Source: a virus. From it: a stretch of 64,000 nt of DNA. Shown here piece after piece: positions 47,991 through 56,024 of the stretch. The stretch is taken from positions 22,505-86,504 of the IMG/VR virus record IMGVR_UViG_3300050138_000176; one strand, given 5' to 3'. Below the pieces are notes generated by a model. The model had not been told where the DNA came from, ran no database searches, and was given only the letters and a program-made list of their open reading frames with translations. The translations under genes were made by a program, and so were the position numbers. Numbering within the stretch: the stretch's first letter is position 1; every line of letters starts with the position of its first letter.

Positions 47991-48173
47991 ATGACAGCGA
48001 CTACGAAACAGGAGCCAGCAACCAACCGGTGCCAGCAACGGCCACCGGAACGCACGGTCATCATCCAGTGGCAGGACGCGGTGCGACTGCCGCTGTTCCG
48101 GGCGCAACTGGAGGCCGCAAGAAACGAAGTCAAGCCAGGGTGCGAACCGTTCACCTCACGCCTGATCAAGTGA
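47991..48173 (+). CDS. Hypothetical small protein (MTATT start)
   Basis: 60 aa from the ATG behind the promoter. Its first codons ATGACAGCGACTACG are a variant of the start element. The remainder is basic. A longer open frame (from 47912) in another phase overlaps it but is less protein-like there. It overlaps the next gene by GTGA. Confidence 0.55.
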   Translation: MTATTKQEPATNRCQQRPPERTVIIQWQDAVRLPLFRAQLEAARNEVKPGCEPFTSRLIK

Positions 48174-48484
48174 ACGGGCAGCAAGATGGCATGGCGTTCG
48201 CGGAGCCGAAGGTGCCGAGCCTGACCAATCCGCAGTCCGCCGGCAACGAACTGTGGCGCAAGAAGCCAGAGAAGGAAGTTCCGCACGGACTGCCGCCGGA
48301 TCAGGCCGCGTGGCTGCCGGTGGCCCGCAAGGTAAACACGGTAGGCTACAAGGACATGGAAGACTGCCTGCGCCAGAGTCTGATAATCGGCCTCCGTAGC
48401 ATCGATCACCACGAGTGTCGCCGGGCTGTGGCGCGGCTGACACCGGCGCCGAAGAAGGTAAAGAAGGAGGAGGAATCAGAATGA
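48170..48484 (+). CDS. Hypothetical protein
   Basis: 104 aa from the GTG at 48170 (or the ATG at 48191). Contains GLPPDQAAWLPVARKVNTVGYKDMEDCLRQSLIIGLRSIDHHECRRA (given in part), a helical domain. It ends in a KKVKKEEE tail. No family is recognised. Confidence 0.55.
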   Translation: MNGQQDGMAFAEPKVPSLTNPQSAGNELWRKKPEKEVPHGLPPDQAAWLPVARKVNTVGYKDMEDCLRQSLIIGLRSIDHHECRRAVARLTPAPKKVKKEEESE

Positions 48485-48723
48485 GCGCCCGCCACGCCGG
48501 ATACACGGTCGGCTACTTCTTCCACGGCACGGAGCCGGCCACCATGCCGCCGAAGCCGCTCCCGTACCGGTTCCCGGCCACGCCGCCGCTCGGCGAGATG
48601 AGCCTGAAAGACCTTGTGGAATCAAATAACTGGTTCCTGAAAGAATGGCACGGCGGCAACCCGGCGCTGTGCCGGCGCCTGGCCGCGAGCCGGGCGGAAT
48701 TGAGACGGAGGAATCGCCTGTGA
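48481..48723 (+). CDS. Hypothetical small protein
   Basis: 80 aa from the ATG at 48481. Basic, Pro-rich first half, then a helical LVESNNWFLKEWHGGNP. Overlaps the sigma-factor gene by GTGA. No family is recognised. Confidence 0.55.
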   Translation: MSARHAGYTVGYFFHGTEPATMPPKPLPYRFPATPPLGEMSLKDLVESNNWFLKEWHGGNPALCRRLAASRAELRRRNRL

Positions 48724-49658
48724 AGAACCCGCACCGCAACAGTGACGCCGAAGTTGACCGGCTGGTGAACGATAACATGCTGCTGGCACATTTCTTTCAT
48801 CAGAAGCACCGGGCCGTCCACTGGGACGACGCGCAACTGTTGTCCGCGTGCATGGACGGGCTGCTACAGGCCGCACAGGAATGGGACCCGGCCAACGGCG
48901 TGCCGTTCGGCAGCTTCGCCGGCCTGCGGATCAAGTGGAAGACCCTGCGACTAATAGCCAACAACACGAGGCGATCCGTGAAACGCGGCACGGGCTGCGG
49001 CATGGTTCATCTGCATCTGGAATCGCCGGTTGGCGAAAACGATAAGACCGTCGCCGACTTCATCGCGGATACCAGGCCCGGCCCGGACACCCTTGCAATA
49101 CAGGAATGTGAAAAGGATAAGGCTTACGCTCTCCTCGCCGCGCTGCCGGAACGGATGCGGGGCATCGTCGCCATGCGGTTCGGGCTGTCCGGCCACGACC
49201 CGATGACGCTGGACGAGGTCGGCGCGGAACTGGGCCTGACGCGGGAGCGGGTTCGCCAGTTGCAGGCCCAGGCGCTGGACTGGATGCGGACCGGCCGCAA
49301 GCACACCAAGCACACCAAGCAGCAGGTCGGGCACAGCGGCAGCAACCAGCAGCGGCTGATACCCGGCGGCAGAAGCGACCAGGCCATCAAGAAACGGCGG
49401 CATCACAAGGCGGCCCGCTACAGCCGCAGCCACCAGGTCAAGGCGCGTAAAGCCGAAGTGAAACAACTCCTGCTCAAAGGATTCAGCACGGCAAAGATAG
49501 CCGGCCAGATCCGCACCAGCAGCGCGACCATAGCCGCCGTGCGCAAGGAACTCATTGATCAAGGCACCATAACCACAATCAAGTGCGGCTGCGGGCAGCC
49601 GGTTGGCCACCGGGGCCGCTGCCGGCACCTGCGGCAGGCATGGAGGAACGCGGCGTGA
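48720..49658 (+). CDS. Phage sigma-70-family factor with C-terminal HTH/zinc extension
   Basis: 312 aa from a GTG. Region 2 is seen at about 40-85 (AQLLSACMDGLLQAAQEWDP...GSFAGLRIKWKTLRLI) and region 4 at about 140-190 (ALPERMRGIVAMRFGL...MTLDEVGAELGLTRERVRQLQAQAL). A basic linker, a second helix-turn-helix (KGFSTAKIAGQIRTSSATIAAVRKEL) and a CGCGQPVGHRGRC zinc knuckle follow. It likely redirects host RNA polymerase to phage promoters. The extension is not part of standard sigma factors. Confidence 0.85.
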   Translation: MKNPHRNSDAEVDRLVNDNMLLAHFFHQKHRAVHWDDAQLLSACMDGLLQAAQEWDPANGVPFGSFAGLRIKWKTLRLIANNTRRSVKRGTGCGMVHLHLESPVGENDKTVADFIADTRPGPDTLAIQECEKDKAYALLAALPERMRGIVAMRFGLSGHDPMTLDEVGAELGLTRERVRQLQAQALDWMRTGRKHTKHTKQQVGHSGSNQQRLIPGGRSDQAIKKRRHHKAARYSRSHQVKARKAEVKQLLLKGFSTAKIAGQIRTSSATIAAVRKELIDQGTITTIKCGCGQPVGHRGRCRHLRQAWRNAA

Positions 49659-49783
49659 AGCAAGATATGATAAATATAATAAAAAGCATTCAAACAACCC
49701 CACAGGCATGTGTGGCGGCGGTGGTAAGCATCTGCATTGCTGCCGTAGTGATATATTACCTATCAAAAGTATTAGGAGAATGA
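49655..49783 (+). CDS. Small single-TM protein
   Basis: 42 aa from the GTG at 49655 overlapping the sigma stop. A hydrophobic helix (ACVAAVVSICIAAVVIYYL) follows an amphipathic start. No family is recognised. Confidence 0.45.
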   Translation: MKQDMINIIKSIQTTPQACVAAVVSICIAAVVIYYLSKVLGE

Positions 49784-49968
49784 CACAACCTATGGCAATG
49801 GGACTATCCAAAGCACAGATGTATCCGCCACCGTTCGCCGATCCCGGCCAGCGCGAGTGGCTGAAGCAGGCGATCAAGAAACGGAAGCAGGAACGGCGCG
49901 GCCACCGCCACACGGACGCCGTGGCCACGAACGGCTGCAAGGTGACGACGGATACAATCAAACCATGA
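49780..49968 (+). CDS. Hypothetical basic protein
   Basis: 62 aa from the ATG at 49780, preceded by TTAGGAGA. Pattern MTQPMAMGLSKAQMYPPPFADP...WLKQAIKKRKQERRGHRH: a basic helix. No family is recognised. Confidence 0.55.
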   Translation: MTQPMAMGLSKAQMYPPPFADPGQREWLKQAIKKRKQERRGHRHTDAVATNGCKVTTDTIKP

Positions 49969-50240
49969 AGACGATCTGGAAATACCCGCTGCAATGCACC
50001 GACCACCAGGAGGTGATGATGCCAGAAGGATCCAAGATACTTTGCGTCCAGACACAGGCCGGAAGACCGTGCTTGTGGGCGCTGGTTGACGCCGACCCGC
50101 TCACAACCAAGCATCGTCGAAGGATACTTGTATCCGGAACCGGCCACCACCTGCCGGAACCGTTCCATGGCCACTACATCGGCACGTTTCAGCTTGAAGG
50201 CGACGGCGCACTGGTATTCCATGTATTCGATATAATATAA
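49965..50240 (+). CDS. Conserved phage protein (DUF7352-like)
   Basis: 91 aa from the ATG at 49965. MKTIWKYPLQCTDHQEVMMPEGSKILCVQTQ, then CLWALVD and ISGTGH-like LVSGTGHHLPE...HYIGTFQLEGDGALVFHVFD match a widespread small phage family of unknown function. Confidence 0.8.
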   Translation: MKTIWKYPLQCTDHQEVMMPEGSKILCVQTQAGRPCLWALVDADPLTTKHRRRILVSGTGHHLPEPFHGHYIGTFQLEGDGALVFHVFDII

Positions 50241-50428
50241 TGAACGCTCACAAAGATAACCCGCCACGCCGCTGCTGCTGGTGCTCGCAACCGCTGCCCG
50301 CCACCGTGACCGGCCACTGGTGCTCGGATGCCTGCAACATGATGGCCGCCTTGTGCGCCGAAGCCCTGGCCCAGGAATGGCCCGAAACAAACAGGCTTGA
50401 CCTGCCGCCGCGGCTGGGCGTAACGTAA
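50240..50428 (+). CDS. Small zinc-binding protein
   Basis: 62 aa with CCWC and CSDAC, a treble-clef-like CxxC...CxxxC site. One-base overlap with its neighbour. No family is recognised. Confidence 0.6.
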   Translation: MNAHKDNPPRRCCWCSQPLPATVTGHWCSDACNMMAALCAEALAQEWPETNRLDLPPRLGVT

Positions 50429-50435
50429 CATCCTT

Positions 50436-50846
50436 ATGACGACCGCTTCCACCACCGATACCTGGTTCGCATGGCACCCCGTGAGATTAGGCGCACACGG
50501 CACAGGCCGCATCGTGTGGCTGCGCCGGGTCTGGAGGAACAGATGCCTGGGCGTGACAATCTACCAAGATAACGAACCAAAGCCGGAGCCGGAAAATCAA
50601 CGCGTCCAAATGGCACCGTATCCATACAATGGATGCGGGATGACAATGGTTGAATATAAAGAAATGAACAGGCGTATTGCCGAACAAGAAGCGGAGCAGG
50701 CCCAGATAGAAATGCGCGACAAGTTCGCACTGGCCGCGCTCGCCGAAGGCCCGGACGCCATGTCACCAGCCGACGCGGCGCAAGTGGCAGCAACCGCCTA
50801 CTCAATCGCCGACGCCATGCTGCTGGAACGGGAACGGCGGCTGTGA
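50436..50846 (+). CDS. Hypothetical phage protein
   Basis: 136 aa. N-terminus TDTWFAWHPVRLGAHGTGRIVWLRRVWRNR (in part) is common among phage small proteins; a helical, Ala/Glu-rich C-terminal half follows. Function unknown. Confidence 0.65.
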   Translation: MTTASTTDTWFAWHPVRLGAHGTGRIVWLRRVWRNRCLGVTIYQDNEPKPEPENQRVQMAPYPYNGCGMTMVEYKEMNRRIAEQEAEQAQIEMRDKFALAALAEGPDAMSPADAAQVAATAYSIADAMLLERERRL

Positions 50847-50888
50847 CTCAGGCTACTGTACAGGTTGATTAGTAAAATTAGCAAAGGA

Positions 50889-51365
50889 ATGGCCATCTAC
50901 AAAACAACCGGCACCGGAAAGCGCAACTGGAAGGCTGTCGCACTCGCCTCCCTGGCGCGGATACCGAACGTGTCCGAAGCCTGCCGCCGGGCCAAGGTGG
51001 TTCGCCAGACCTACGAGAATCACTACGCCAAGGACGCCGAGTTCCGCGACAAATGCGAGACCGCGATACAGGCAGGAATCGAGAAGCTGGAAAAGAGCGC
51101 TTTCAAGCGGGCCAACGAAGGCACCAAGTACGGCGTCTGGAAGACCGACAAGGACGGCAACCCGATCAAGGTGGAGACGCGGCGCGAGTTTTCGGACGGC
51201 CTCGCGATGTTCTTCCTGAAGGCGTACAAGCCAGGGCGGTTCAAGGACACCGTGGAGCACACCGGCCCGGACGGCGGCCCGATGTCGCTGTTGATCGTGC
51301 AGTCACCAATCGACCCGGCGTCCGTGACCGGGCCGCCGCCAAAGAAGAAAGAGGAAGGAAAGTGA
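50889..51365 (+). CDS. terS: Small terminase-like HTH protein
   Basis: 158 aa from the ATG at 50889 (a TTG at 50865 is possible). An N-terminal helix-turn-helix (ALASLARIPNVSEACRRAKVVRQTYENH), a helical middle (FRDKCETAIQAGIEKLEKSAFKRA) and FFLKAYKPGRFKD match small terminase subunits that recognise the packaging site. A basic C-terminal tail follows. The large subunit lies 2.9 kb downstream, so assignment is supported by neighbourhood, not adjacency. Confidence 0.65.
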   Translation: MAIYKTTGTGKRNWKAVALASLARIPNVSEACRRAKVVRQTYENHYAKDAEFRDKCETAIQAGIEKLEKSAFKRANEGTKYGVWKTDKDGNPIKVETRREFSDGLAMFFLKAYKPGRFKDTVEHTGPDGGPMSLLIVQSPIDPASVTGPPPKKKEEGK

Positions 51366-51366
51366 T

Positions 51367-51600
51367 ATGCATCCGTGCAACACAGTAACGACTGATGAGA
51401 TGACCAAGGCTCTAAAGAAGGCCGGGTGGAAGCGTAGCCACGGAAACATATTCACAGCACCGACCGGACTCTGTTACCGTGGCCCGGCACTTGCCTACTC
51501 AGTATTCAAAGGTGCTACATGGCCGCCTCCGAGGATATGCCGGGCCTGTGAATGTGAAGTAAAAAACAACGGATGTGGATGCAATCCTCCAGACGCATAA
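51367..51600 (+). CDS. Hypothetical Cys-rich phage protein
   Basis: 77 aa. FTAPTGLCYRGPALAYSVFKG is recurrent in small phage proteins; a C-terminal CRACECEV...CGCNPP may bind metal. The TTGACA of the next promoter starts seven bases after the stop. Confidence 0.65.
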   Translation: MHPCNTVTTDEMTKALKKAGWKRSHGNIFTAPTGLCYRGPALAYSVFKGATWPPPRICRACECEVKNNGCGCNPPDA

Positions 51601-51606
51601 TTCAGT

Positions 51607-51635
51607 TTGACACCCGCGCCGGTTCGCGCCATATT
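51607..51635 (+). promoter_or_regulatory. Promoter of the pseudoknot leader
   Basis: TTGACA (51607-51612), GC-rich block, GGTTCG, three bases, CATATT (51630-51635). The expected start (about 51642) coincides with the first base of stem A of the leader RNA. Confidence 0.65.
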
Positions 51636-51641
51636 GACGGC

Positions 51642-51748
51642 GTGAATCAGTGCAGAAATCTTAAACCAACCGAGCGGCTTGCAGGTCTTACCACTTGCGC
51701 TGATTCACACCAGGGCTGCTCGGTTGCTTTGAGGCTTCAAAGGATAAT
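51642..51748 (+). ncRNA. Structured leader: interleaved 12-bp stems plus SD hairpin
   Basis: Stem A pairs 51642-51653 with 51697-51708; stem B pairs 51667-51678 with 51715-51726; each is 12 bp with one G-U. The order A5'-B5'-A3'-B3' makes a pseudoknot or two mutually exclusive hairpins. Directly after stem B, CTTTGA/TCAAAG (51727-51742) overlaps the AAAGGA ribosome-binding site (51739-51744) of the gene at 51749. This is a strong candidate translational control RNA of unknown class. Confidence 0.75.
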
Positions 51749-52546
51749 ATGATTAGTGAACACGCAGCGATAGAAAAGTTAAACGGAGATGAGTCGGCGG
51801 AATTGCTTAAGTGCAAGAAAACGGTGTCATCTGGCTTGCAGGTGTTTTACAAAGTCGGTGATGCTTTAATGTCTATCCTGAACAGTAGGCTCTACCGAGA
51901 AACGCATACATCATTCATTGAATTTTGCAAAGATGAATGGGGCATGTCCGGCAGCCGGGCGCGGCAGCTTTGTGACGCGGCAAAAGTGGTTAAAAATATT
52001 ACAGGACTTGATGTACAAACACTTAACGTGTCAACAACTGTTGACACTCCAAGTTCTGAGGCAGTCACAAGGCCACTAACATCACTGACTGAAGAACAGC
52101 AAAAAAAGGCGTGGAACGAGGCGAAGAAAGCTGCCGCAAAAGAGGGTCGTAAAGCTAACAGCAAGGACACAAAAAAGGCTGCTGATACCTTGGTGCCACC
52201 AAAGCCCAAGCCTCAGCCGCCGCAAAATAAACAACGCGCCCGCGGCGGTCTTGCATCAAACGCAATGAATTCCGAGGCCACCGCCGCGCCGACCGCGTCA
52301 TACGATGCCTACACTTCCTCGCTAACGAAGCCGTCACCGCAACCCGCGCCCGTAACCGCGCCGCTGCCGAACCCGGTGCTGACGCCGGAAACCGCGCCTG
52401 TGGAAACGGGACCGCGCAAACCTGCTGACATCGTGCGGGCCTGCTACGCCCGGCACAAGGCGGCATGGAACCAGGTTCCGCCGCCAGCGCCTTCCGTTAT
52501 CATTGAAACCATAATCAAGGAACTGGAGGCATCGAGTGGCCTTTGA
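51749..52546 (+). CDS. DUF3102-like DNA-binding protein
   Basis: 265 aa. Residues 1-95 contain a helical DNA-binding domain with LYRETHTSFIEFCKDEWGMSGSRARQLCDAAKV, seen in phage and plasmid proteins of the DUF3102 kind. The C-terminal two thirds are a Lys/Ala then Pro-rich low-complexity linker and a short helical end (ADIVRACYARHKAAWNQV). It is controlled by the structured leader, so autoregulation is possible. Confidence 0.65.
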   Translation: MISEHAAIEKLNGDESAELLKCKKTVSSGLQVFYKVGDALMSILNSRLYRETHTSFIEFCKDEWGMSGSRARQLCDAAKVVKNITGLDVQTLNVSTTVDTPSSEAVTRPLTSLTEEQQKKAWNEAKKAAAKEGRKANSKDTKKAADTLVPPKPKPQPPQNKQRARGGLASNAMNSEATAAPTASYDAYTSSLTKPSPQPAPVTAPLPNPVLTPETAPVETGPRKPADIVRACYARHKAAWNQVPPPAPSVIIETIIKELEASSGL

Positions 52547-52775
52547 ACTTGAAACCACGCGGTTCCCGGACGGCGGCGGTCGCATCGTGCATCGGTTGCG
52601 GCGACCGGCCCGGCAGCGGTGCGCGTATTGCCAGATGGATAGCACGAAGCTCTGCGACCATGTGCTTCCCGGCGGCAAGACATGCGACAAGCCGATGTGC
52701 CTGATACACACGGCGGCAGGAGCGCAGCCGGGCACCGACCTGTGCCGGGAACATAGGAAGGAGCCGGTCAAGTGA
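52536..52775 (+). CDS. Small zinc-binding phage protein
   Basis: 79 aa from a GTG overlapping the previous gene by 11 bases. CAYC...LCDH, CDKPMCLIHT and LCREH form two zinc sites (C/H-rich), typical of a small phage family with CDxPMCxxH. Function unknown. Confidence 0.7.
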   Translation: MAFELETTRFPDGGGRIVHRLRRPARQRCAYCQMDSTKLCDHVLPGGKTCDKPMCLIHTAAGAQPGTDLCREHRKEPVK

Positions 52776-52939
52776 AATATCGTAATCTTCAGAAGTCTTA
52801 CCGGGCATCAATCAACTGCCACTGCGCGGTTATTCGGCGCGGCAACAAGTCGCGTCGTCGTTACAATTATTGGATGCGTGTCTATAATCGGTGGCAGAGT
52901 AAATCAACCACTACAGAATTACTGGAGGCCGCAACATGA
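52772..52939 (+). CDS. Small basic protein
   Basis: 55 aa from a GTG (MKYRNLQKSYRASINCHCAV...), overlapping both neighbours by four bases (GTGA, ATGA). Rich in Arg, Tyr and Ser. No family is recognised; the junctions make it likely real. Confidence 0.5.
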   Translation: MKYRNLQKSYRASINCHCAVIRRGNKSRRRYNYWMRVYNRWQSKSTTTELLEAAT

Positions 52940-53142
52940 GCGCGACCAGCGTCCGCCTCTGGTTCGTGCGGGAGACCGCTGCGGCCCGGCTCTACAGCAG
53001 AGTGCCGCTCAGGCCGCCGCTCGCACCCGATGTAGCAGATCAAGTATGGATACCGCGCTCCATTGTGGAGCACACCAGCAAGGATGGCGACCAGCACACG
53101 GTCACGCTGCCGGACTGGTTCATTCGCAAGGAATCTTTATGA
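52936..53142 (+). CDS. Hypothetical phage protein
   Basis: 68 aa. VRLWFVRETAAARLYSRVP...QVWIPRSIVEHTSK, then HTVTLPDWFI, a pattern I recall from a widespread small phage family of unknown function. Confidence 0.65.
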   Translation: MSATSVRLWFVRETAAARLYSRVPLRPPLAPDVADQVWIPRSIVEHTSKDGDQHTVTLPDWFIRKESL

Positions 53143-53405
53143 TCGAATCCAACGACTATACCCAGCCCAGCGAGGCCGCCGCACTGGTCGCTGAGGCGCT
53201 GAAGCAGGAGCCGGTCCTGCTGCTGGCGGCCGGCAACGAGCCGGTGCTGAACCAGGAGATCAAACATTGGCAGGTGCGGCTCGTCTGGTCGGCGCGGATC
53301 GACGAGCATGGAAACCAGGTCTGGTTGCAGCCGCAGCTCGGCTACCGGGCGCTGTGCGGCCATGAAAACTTCAAGGCGTTCGGCCAGGAGTTCTGTTTGA
53401 ATTGA
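53139..53405 (+). CDS. Hypothetical protein
   Basis: 88 aa from the ATG at 53139. N-terminal helix (SEAAALVAEALKQEP), then beta strands. Overlaps the previous gene by ATGA. No family is recognised. Confidence 0.55.
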   Translation: MIESNDYTQPSEAAALVAEALKQEPVLLLAAGNEPVLNQEIKHWQVRLVWSARIDEHGNQVWLQPQLGYRALCGHENFKAFGQEFCLN

Positions 53406-53409
53406 TTTT

Positions 53410-53748
53410 ATGACATCTCAAGAAGCAAAACTACATTCGGAACGAGTGATACACTACACAGCTTTGGAAGCCTCGCTCAACAAGGCATACGATGCGCTTA
53501 AAGCCTTGTCGAACGATGGTTGGAAGGAAACAGGCCCGTGTGGTCAGGGGCCGTTTACCGGCAACACCCGTGAGTCCCGGCAAGTTATTTCCATGAGCAT
53601 TAAATTCTCAGCAACTCGTGGAGGGGCCGAGCCAGTCAGCCAAGAACTTGAAAACCTAAACATTGAAGCGTGGGACTTTGGAAAGGCCGTTGAATCCATG
53701 TTGAGGAAAAGAATCGAAATAATCAGCAAAGAGATGGACTCGGTATGA
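53410..53748 (+). CDS. Hypothetical protein
   Basis: 112 aa, two helical ends around a Gly-rich loop (GPCGQGPFTGNTRES). Somewhat A+T-richer than neighbours. Overlaps the next gene by ATGA. No family is recognised. Confidence 0.55.
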   Translation: MTSQEAKLHSERVIHYTALEASLNKAYDALKALSNDGWKETGPCGQGPFTGNTRESRQVISMSIKFSATRGGAEPVSQELENLNIEAWDFGKAVESMLRKRIEIISKEMDSV

Positions 53749-54260
53749 CCGACATCCAACCAATCCCATTCGAGCAATTCTACCCAACAAGCCACGCGGT
53801 GCGCGACCGCGGTCGGGAGCTGCCGGAGCCGTTCGACACCAGGACAGTGATGCAGGTGTTTGGCGGAATTGAAAAGATGGACGCGACCAACATGCTGAGT
53901 TCCTGGCTGCGGATGGAATGGGCGGTGCGCACGAGCCGTGGCTGGTACCGGCGCGGCCCGCGCTACGGCGCCAGCGCCAGAACCTACTCCTGCCGGCCAT
54001 CATCATCGGCCAAGTTCGTGAATGACCCGGCGAACCAGCCGAAGGTTGATTTCCAGAACAACGAAGCCACGCTGCCGGACTCCCTGGCCGGCATCGCGCT
54101 GCTCACATCGCTCATTGAACCATTCACCAGGCTGGATGTCGCTGCGCGACTGGACGGCGACCGCAACCAGCGCGCCGAACAGTGGTTGGCGGCATGGCAC
54201 CGGCATGGATGGATTGAACGTGCCGGGTTCGGCAGCTACCGGAGAAAGGTAGGAATTTAA
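53745..54260 (+). CDS. Double winged-helix-like protein upstream of TerL
   Basis: 171 aa with two similar modules: PFDTRTVMQVFGG...NMLSSWLRMEWAVRTSRGWYRRG (about 27-70) and PFTRLDVAARLDGDRNQRAEQWLAAWHRHGWIERAGFGSYRRK (part shown; about 123-169). Each looks like a winged helix ending in a G-Y-R-R wing. The same module occurs twice more in the gene at 56025. It abuts terL, so a packaging-site role is possible. Confidence 0.6.
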   Translation: MTDIQPIPFEQFYPTSHAVRDRGRELPEPFDTRTVMQVFGGIEKMDATNMLSSWLRMEWAVRTSRGWYRRGPRYGASARTYSCRPSSSAKFVNDPANQPKVDFQNNEATLPDSLAGIALLTSLIEPFTRLDVAARLDGDRNQRAEQWLAAWHRHGWIERAGFGSYRRKVGI

Positions 54261-55753
54261 TGGGCTACAAGAAAAAGCAACCAGCCGCCGCAACCCGCGT
54301 CCTGACGCTGCCCAGGTTCAGGGGTGGGCCGCTCGCTCTGCTCACCAACCATGATCACGAGGTAATTTGCAGCGGCGGCTCGGACATTGGCAAGAGCTGG
54401 GCGGTCTGCACCAAGGCGTTCATGCTCTGCAACGACCAGCACCGGCCTGGCGTCCATGGCGTGCTCGCAAGAAAATTATTCAATTCAATTCACAACAGTG
54501 GTGCCAGGACGTTCAATACGATAACTGCCGGCATGGGAATTAAACGGCTCGGCGGTGACAAGTTCACCGACAAGTGGATCTTTCCATCAGGCTCAGAATT
54601 GGTGTGCATCGGACTTGATACTCCTGAAAAACTTCTTTCGTCCGAGTGGGACTTCATCGCCGTGATCCAGTCCGAGCAGCTCACCGAGTCCGACTGGGAA
54701 CTGGCCGCCAGCCGCGTGACCGGCCGTGGCGCCGTCGTGGCCTACCCGCAGATATTCGGCGACTGCAACCCAGGCGGCAGCCGCCACTGGATCAGGGACC
54801 GGGCCAAGAAGATTGATCCCAAGACCGGCAGGCCGACGCTGACGCTGCTTCCGAGCACCCACAAGGACAACCCGGCTCTGTATGACGACGCGGGCGCGAT
54901 CACCGAGGAAGGCAAGCAGCGTATCGGCAAGCTGGAGTCCACGCTGTCCGGCGTCCGGCGGCAGCGGTTGCTTGAAGGCATCTGGGCAACGGCGGAAGGC
55001 GCGGTGTTTGACACGTTCAACGCGACCATCACCGGGCAGCCGAGCGACCACGTCCAGGCCAAGGACCCGCGACAGGTCAAGCGCTGGTTCCTGTGCCAGG
55101 ACGAAGGCTACACGAACCCGGCGGCCATCGCGCTGTGCGGAGACGACGCGGATGGCAGGCGGCATGTTTACCGGGAATGGTACGAGCGCGGCAAGATCGA
55201 GTCGGACGCCGTGGCGGTCGCCGCACTCTGGTTCAAGCGCCCGCTGCTGGCCGCCAGTGGCGCGGACGAGGCCGCGCTGAAGGCTGACATAGCGGCGGCG
55301 CATCCGGCGACCGACCAGCCGCAGAGCTGCGAACTGGACGCCGTGGACGACGCTGCCGCATCGCTTATCGCCGCGCTACGTTCGGCAGGCGTCAACGCAA
55401 AAGGCGGCAAGGGCCGCATCATGGATGGTGTTCAACTGATACGCGACCGGCTCAAGGTGCAAGGTGACGGCAGGCCGCGATTGACCATGGACCCGTCCTG
55501 CGTCAATCTCATCAACGAATTTGAATCCCACATAATGAAGCCGCAGAAAGGTGGATTGGATAAAGACGAGCCGCTGGATTGTGATAACCACGCCATCGCA
55601 GCCGCACGCTATTTAGAGGATGTGCTGGCCGTGCCCACCGGCGCGATCACCAGCGCCACGGTGTCGGGTCTGGTGACCGGGCAGCCGTCGCTGGCGGGAA
55701 CCAGCGGCGGGCCGCGTTCGTGGCCGGGAAGCAGGCCGTGGCCGGGAAGGTGA
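54260..55753 (+). CDS. terL: Terminase large subunit
   Basis: 497 aa. ATPase: Walker A CSGGSDIGKS (37-46), adenine-motif-like ARKLFNSI, FPSGSELVCIGLDTPEKLLSSEWDFIAVIQSEQ as the Walker B region (the usual acidic pair is reduced to SE). Nuclease domain: first Asp in LCQDEGYTNPAAIALC, later LDAVDDAAASL and DCDNHAIAAARY. It powers DNA packaging and cuts genome ends. The C-terminal tail is Gly/Ser/Pro/Arg-rich. Confidence 0.88.
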   Translation: MGYKKKQPAAATRVLTLPRFRGGPLALLTNHDHEVICSGGSDIGKSWAVCTKAFMLCNDQHRPGVHGVLARKLFNSIHNSGARTFNTITAGMGIKRLGGDKFTDKWIFPSGSELVCIGLDTPEKLLSSEWDFIAVIQSEQLTESDWELAASRVTGRGAVVAYPQIFGDCNPGGSRHWIRDRAKKIDPKTGRPTLTLLPSTHKDNPALYDDAGAITEEGKQRIGKLESTLSGVRRQRLLEGIWATAEGAVFDTFNATITGQPSDHVQAKDPRQVKRWFLCQDEGYTNPAAIALCGDDADGRRHVYREWYERGKIESDAVAVAALWFKRPLLAASGADEAALKADIAAAHPATDQPQSCELDAVDDAAASLIAALRSAGVNAKGGKGRIMDGVQLIRDRLKVQGDGRPRLTMDPSCVNLINEFESHIMKPQKGGLDKDEPLDCDNHAIAAARYLEDVLAVPTGAITSATVSGLVTGQPSLAGTSGGPRSWPGSRPWPGR

Positions 55754-55757
55754 CAAC

Positions 55758-56012
55758 ATGGAAGGCTTTACTATCAATCTTAATTCACCGAAAGCACGCG
55801 AGGCGCAGCGCAAGGAGCGGGTGCGTAAATTTATCTATCATTTCAAGCATGGGCATCCAACCATTGTATCAACGGAACGCTACAAGGACGCGGACACCGG
55901 CCTTACGATTTTGAAGATGAAAATGAGCGACGGAACTTTTAGCATTCAGTGCGACGAACCAATGATGACTTGCCACAATAGCTTGAACATATTGGCGGGA
56001 CTGGCAAAGTGA
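55758..56012 (+). CDS. Hypothetical small protein
   Basis: 84 aa. Lys/Arg-rich helix (SPKAREAQRKERVRKFIYHF) then beta strands (GLTILKMKMSDGTFSI). Between terL and the winged-helix gene. No family is recognised. Confidence 0.55.
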   Translation: MEGFTINLNSPKAREAQRKERVRKFIYHFKHGHPTIVSTERYKDADTGLTILKMKMSDGTFSIQCDEPMMTCHNSLNILAGLAK

Positions 56013-56024
56013 AAGGAATCTACT

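Noticed and set aside
47912-48169. N-terminal part of the 190-codon + frame starting at 47912
   Set aside because: This part reads through a promoter and another gene in a different frame; only its 3' portion (from 48170) looks like protein.
48951-50477. 508-codon minus-strand open frame
   Set aside because: It lies antisense to the sigma factor and several small genes with clear homologous patterns; composition is Arg/Leu-rich as expected for an antisense shadow.
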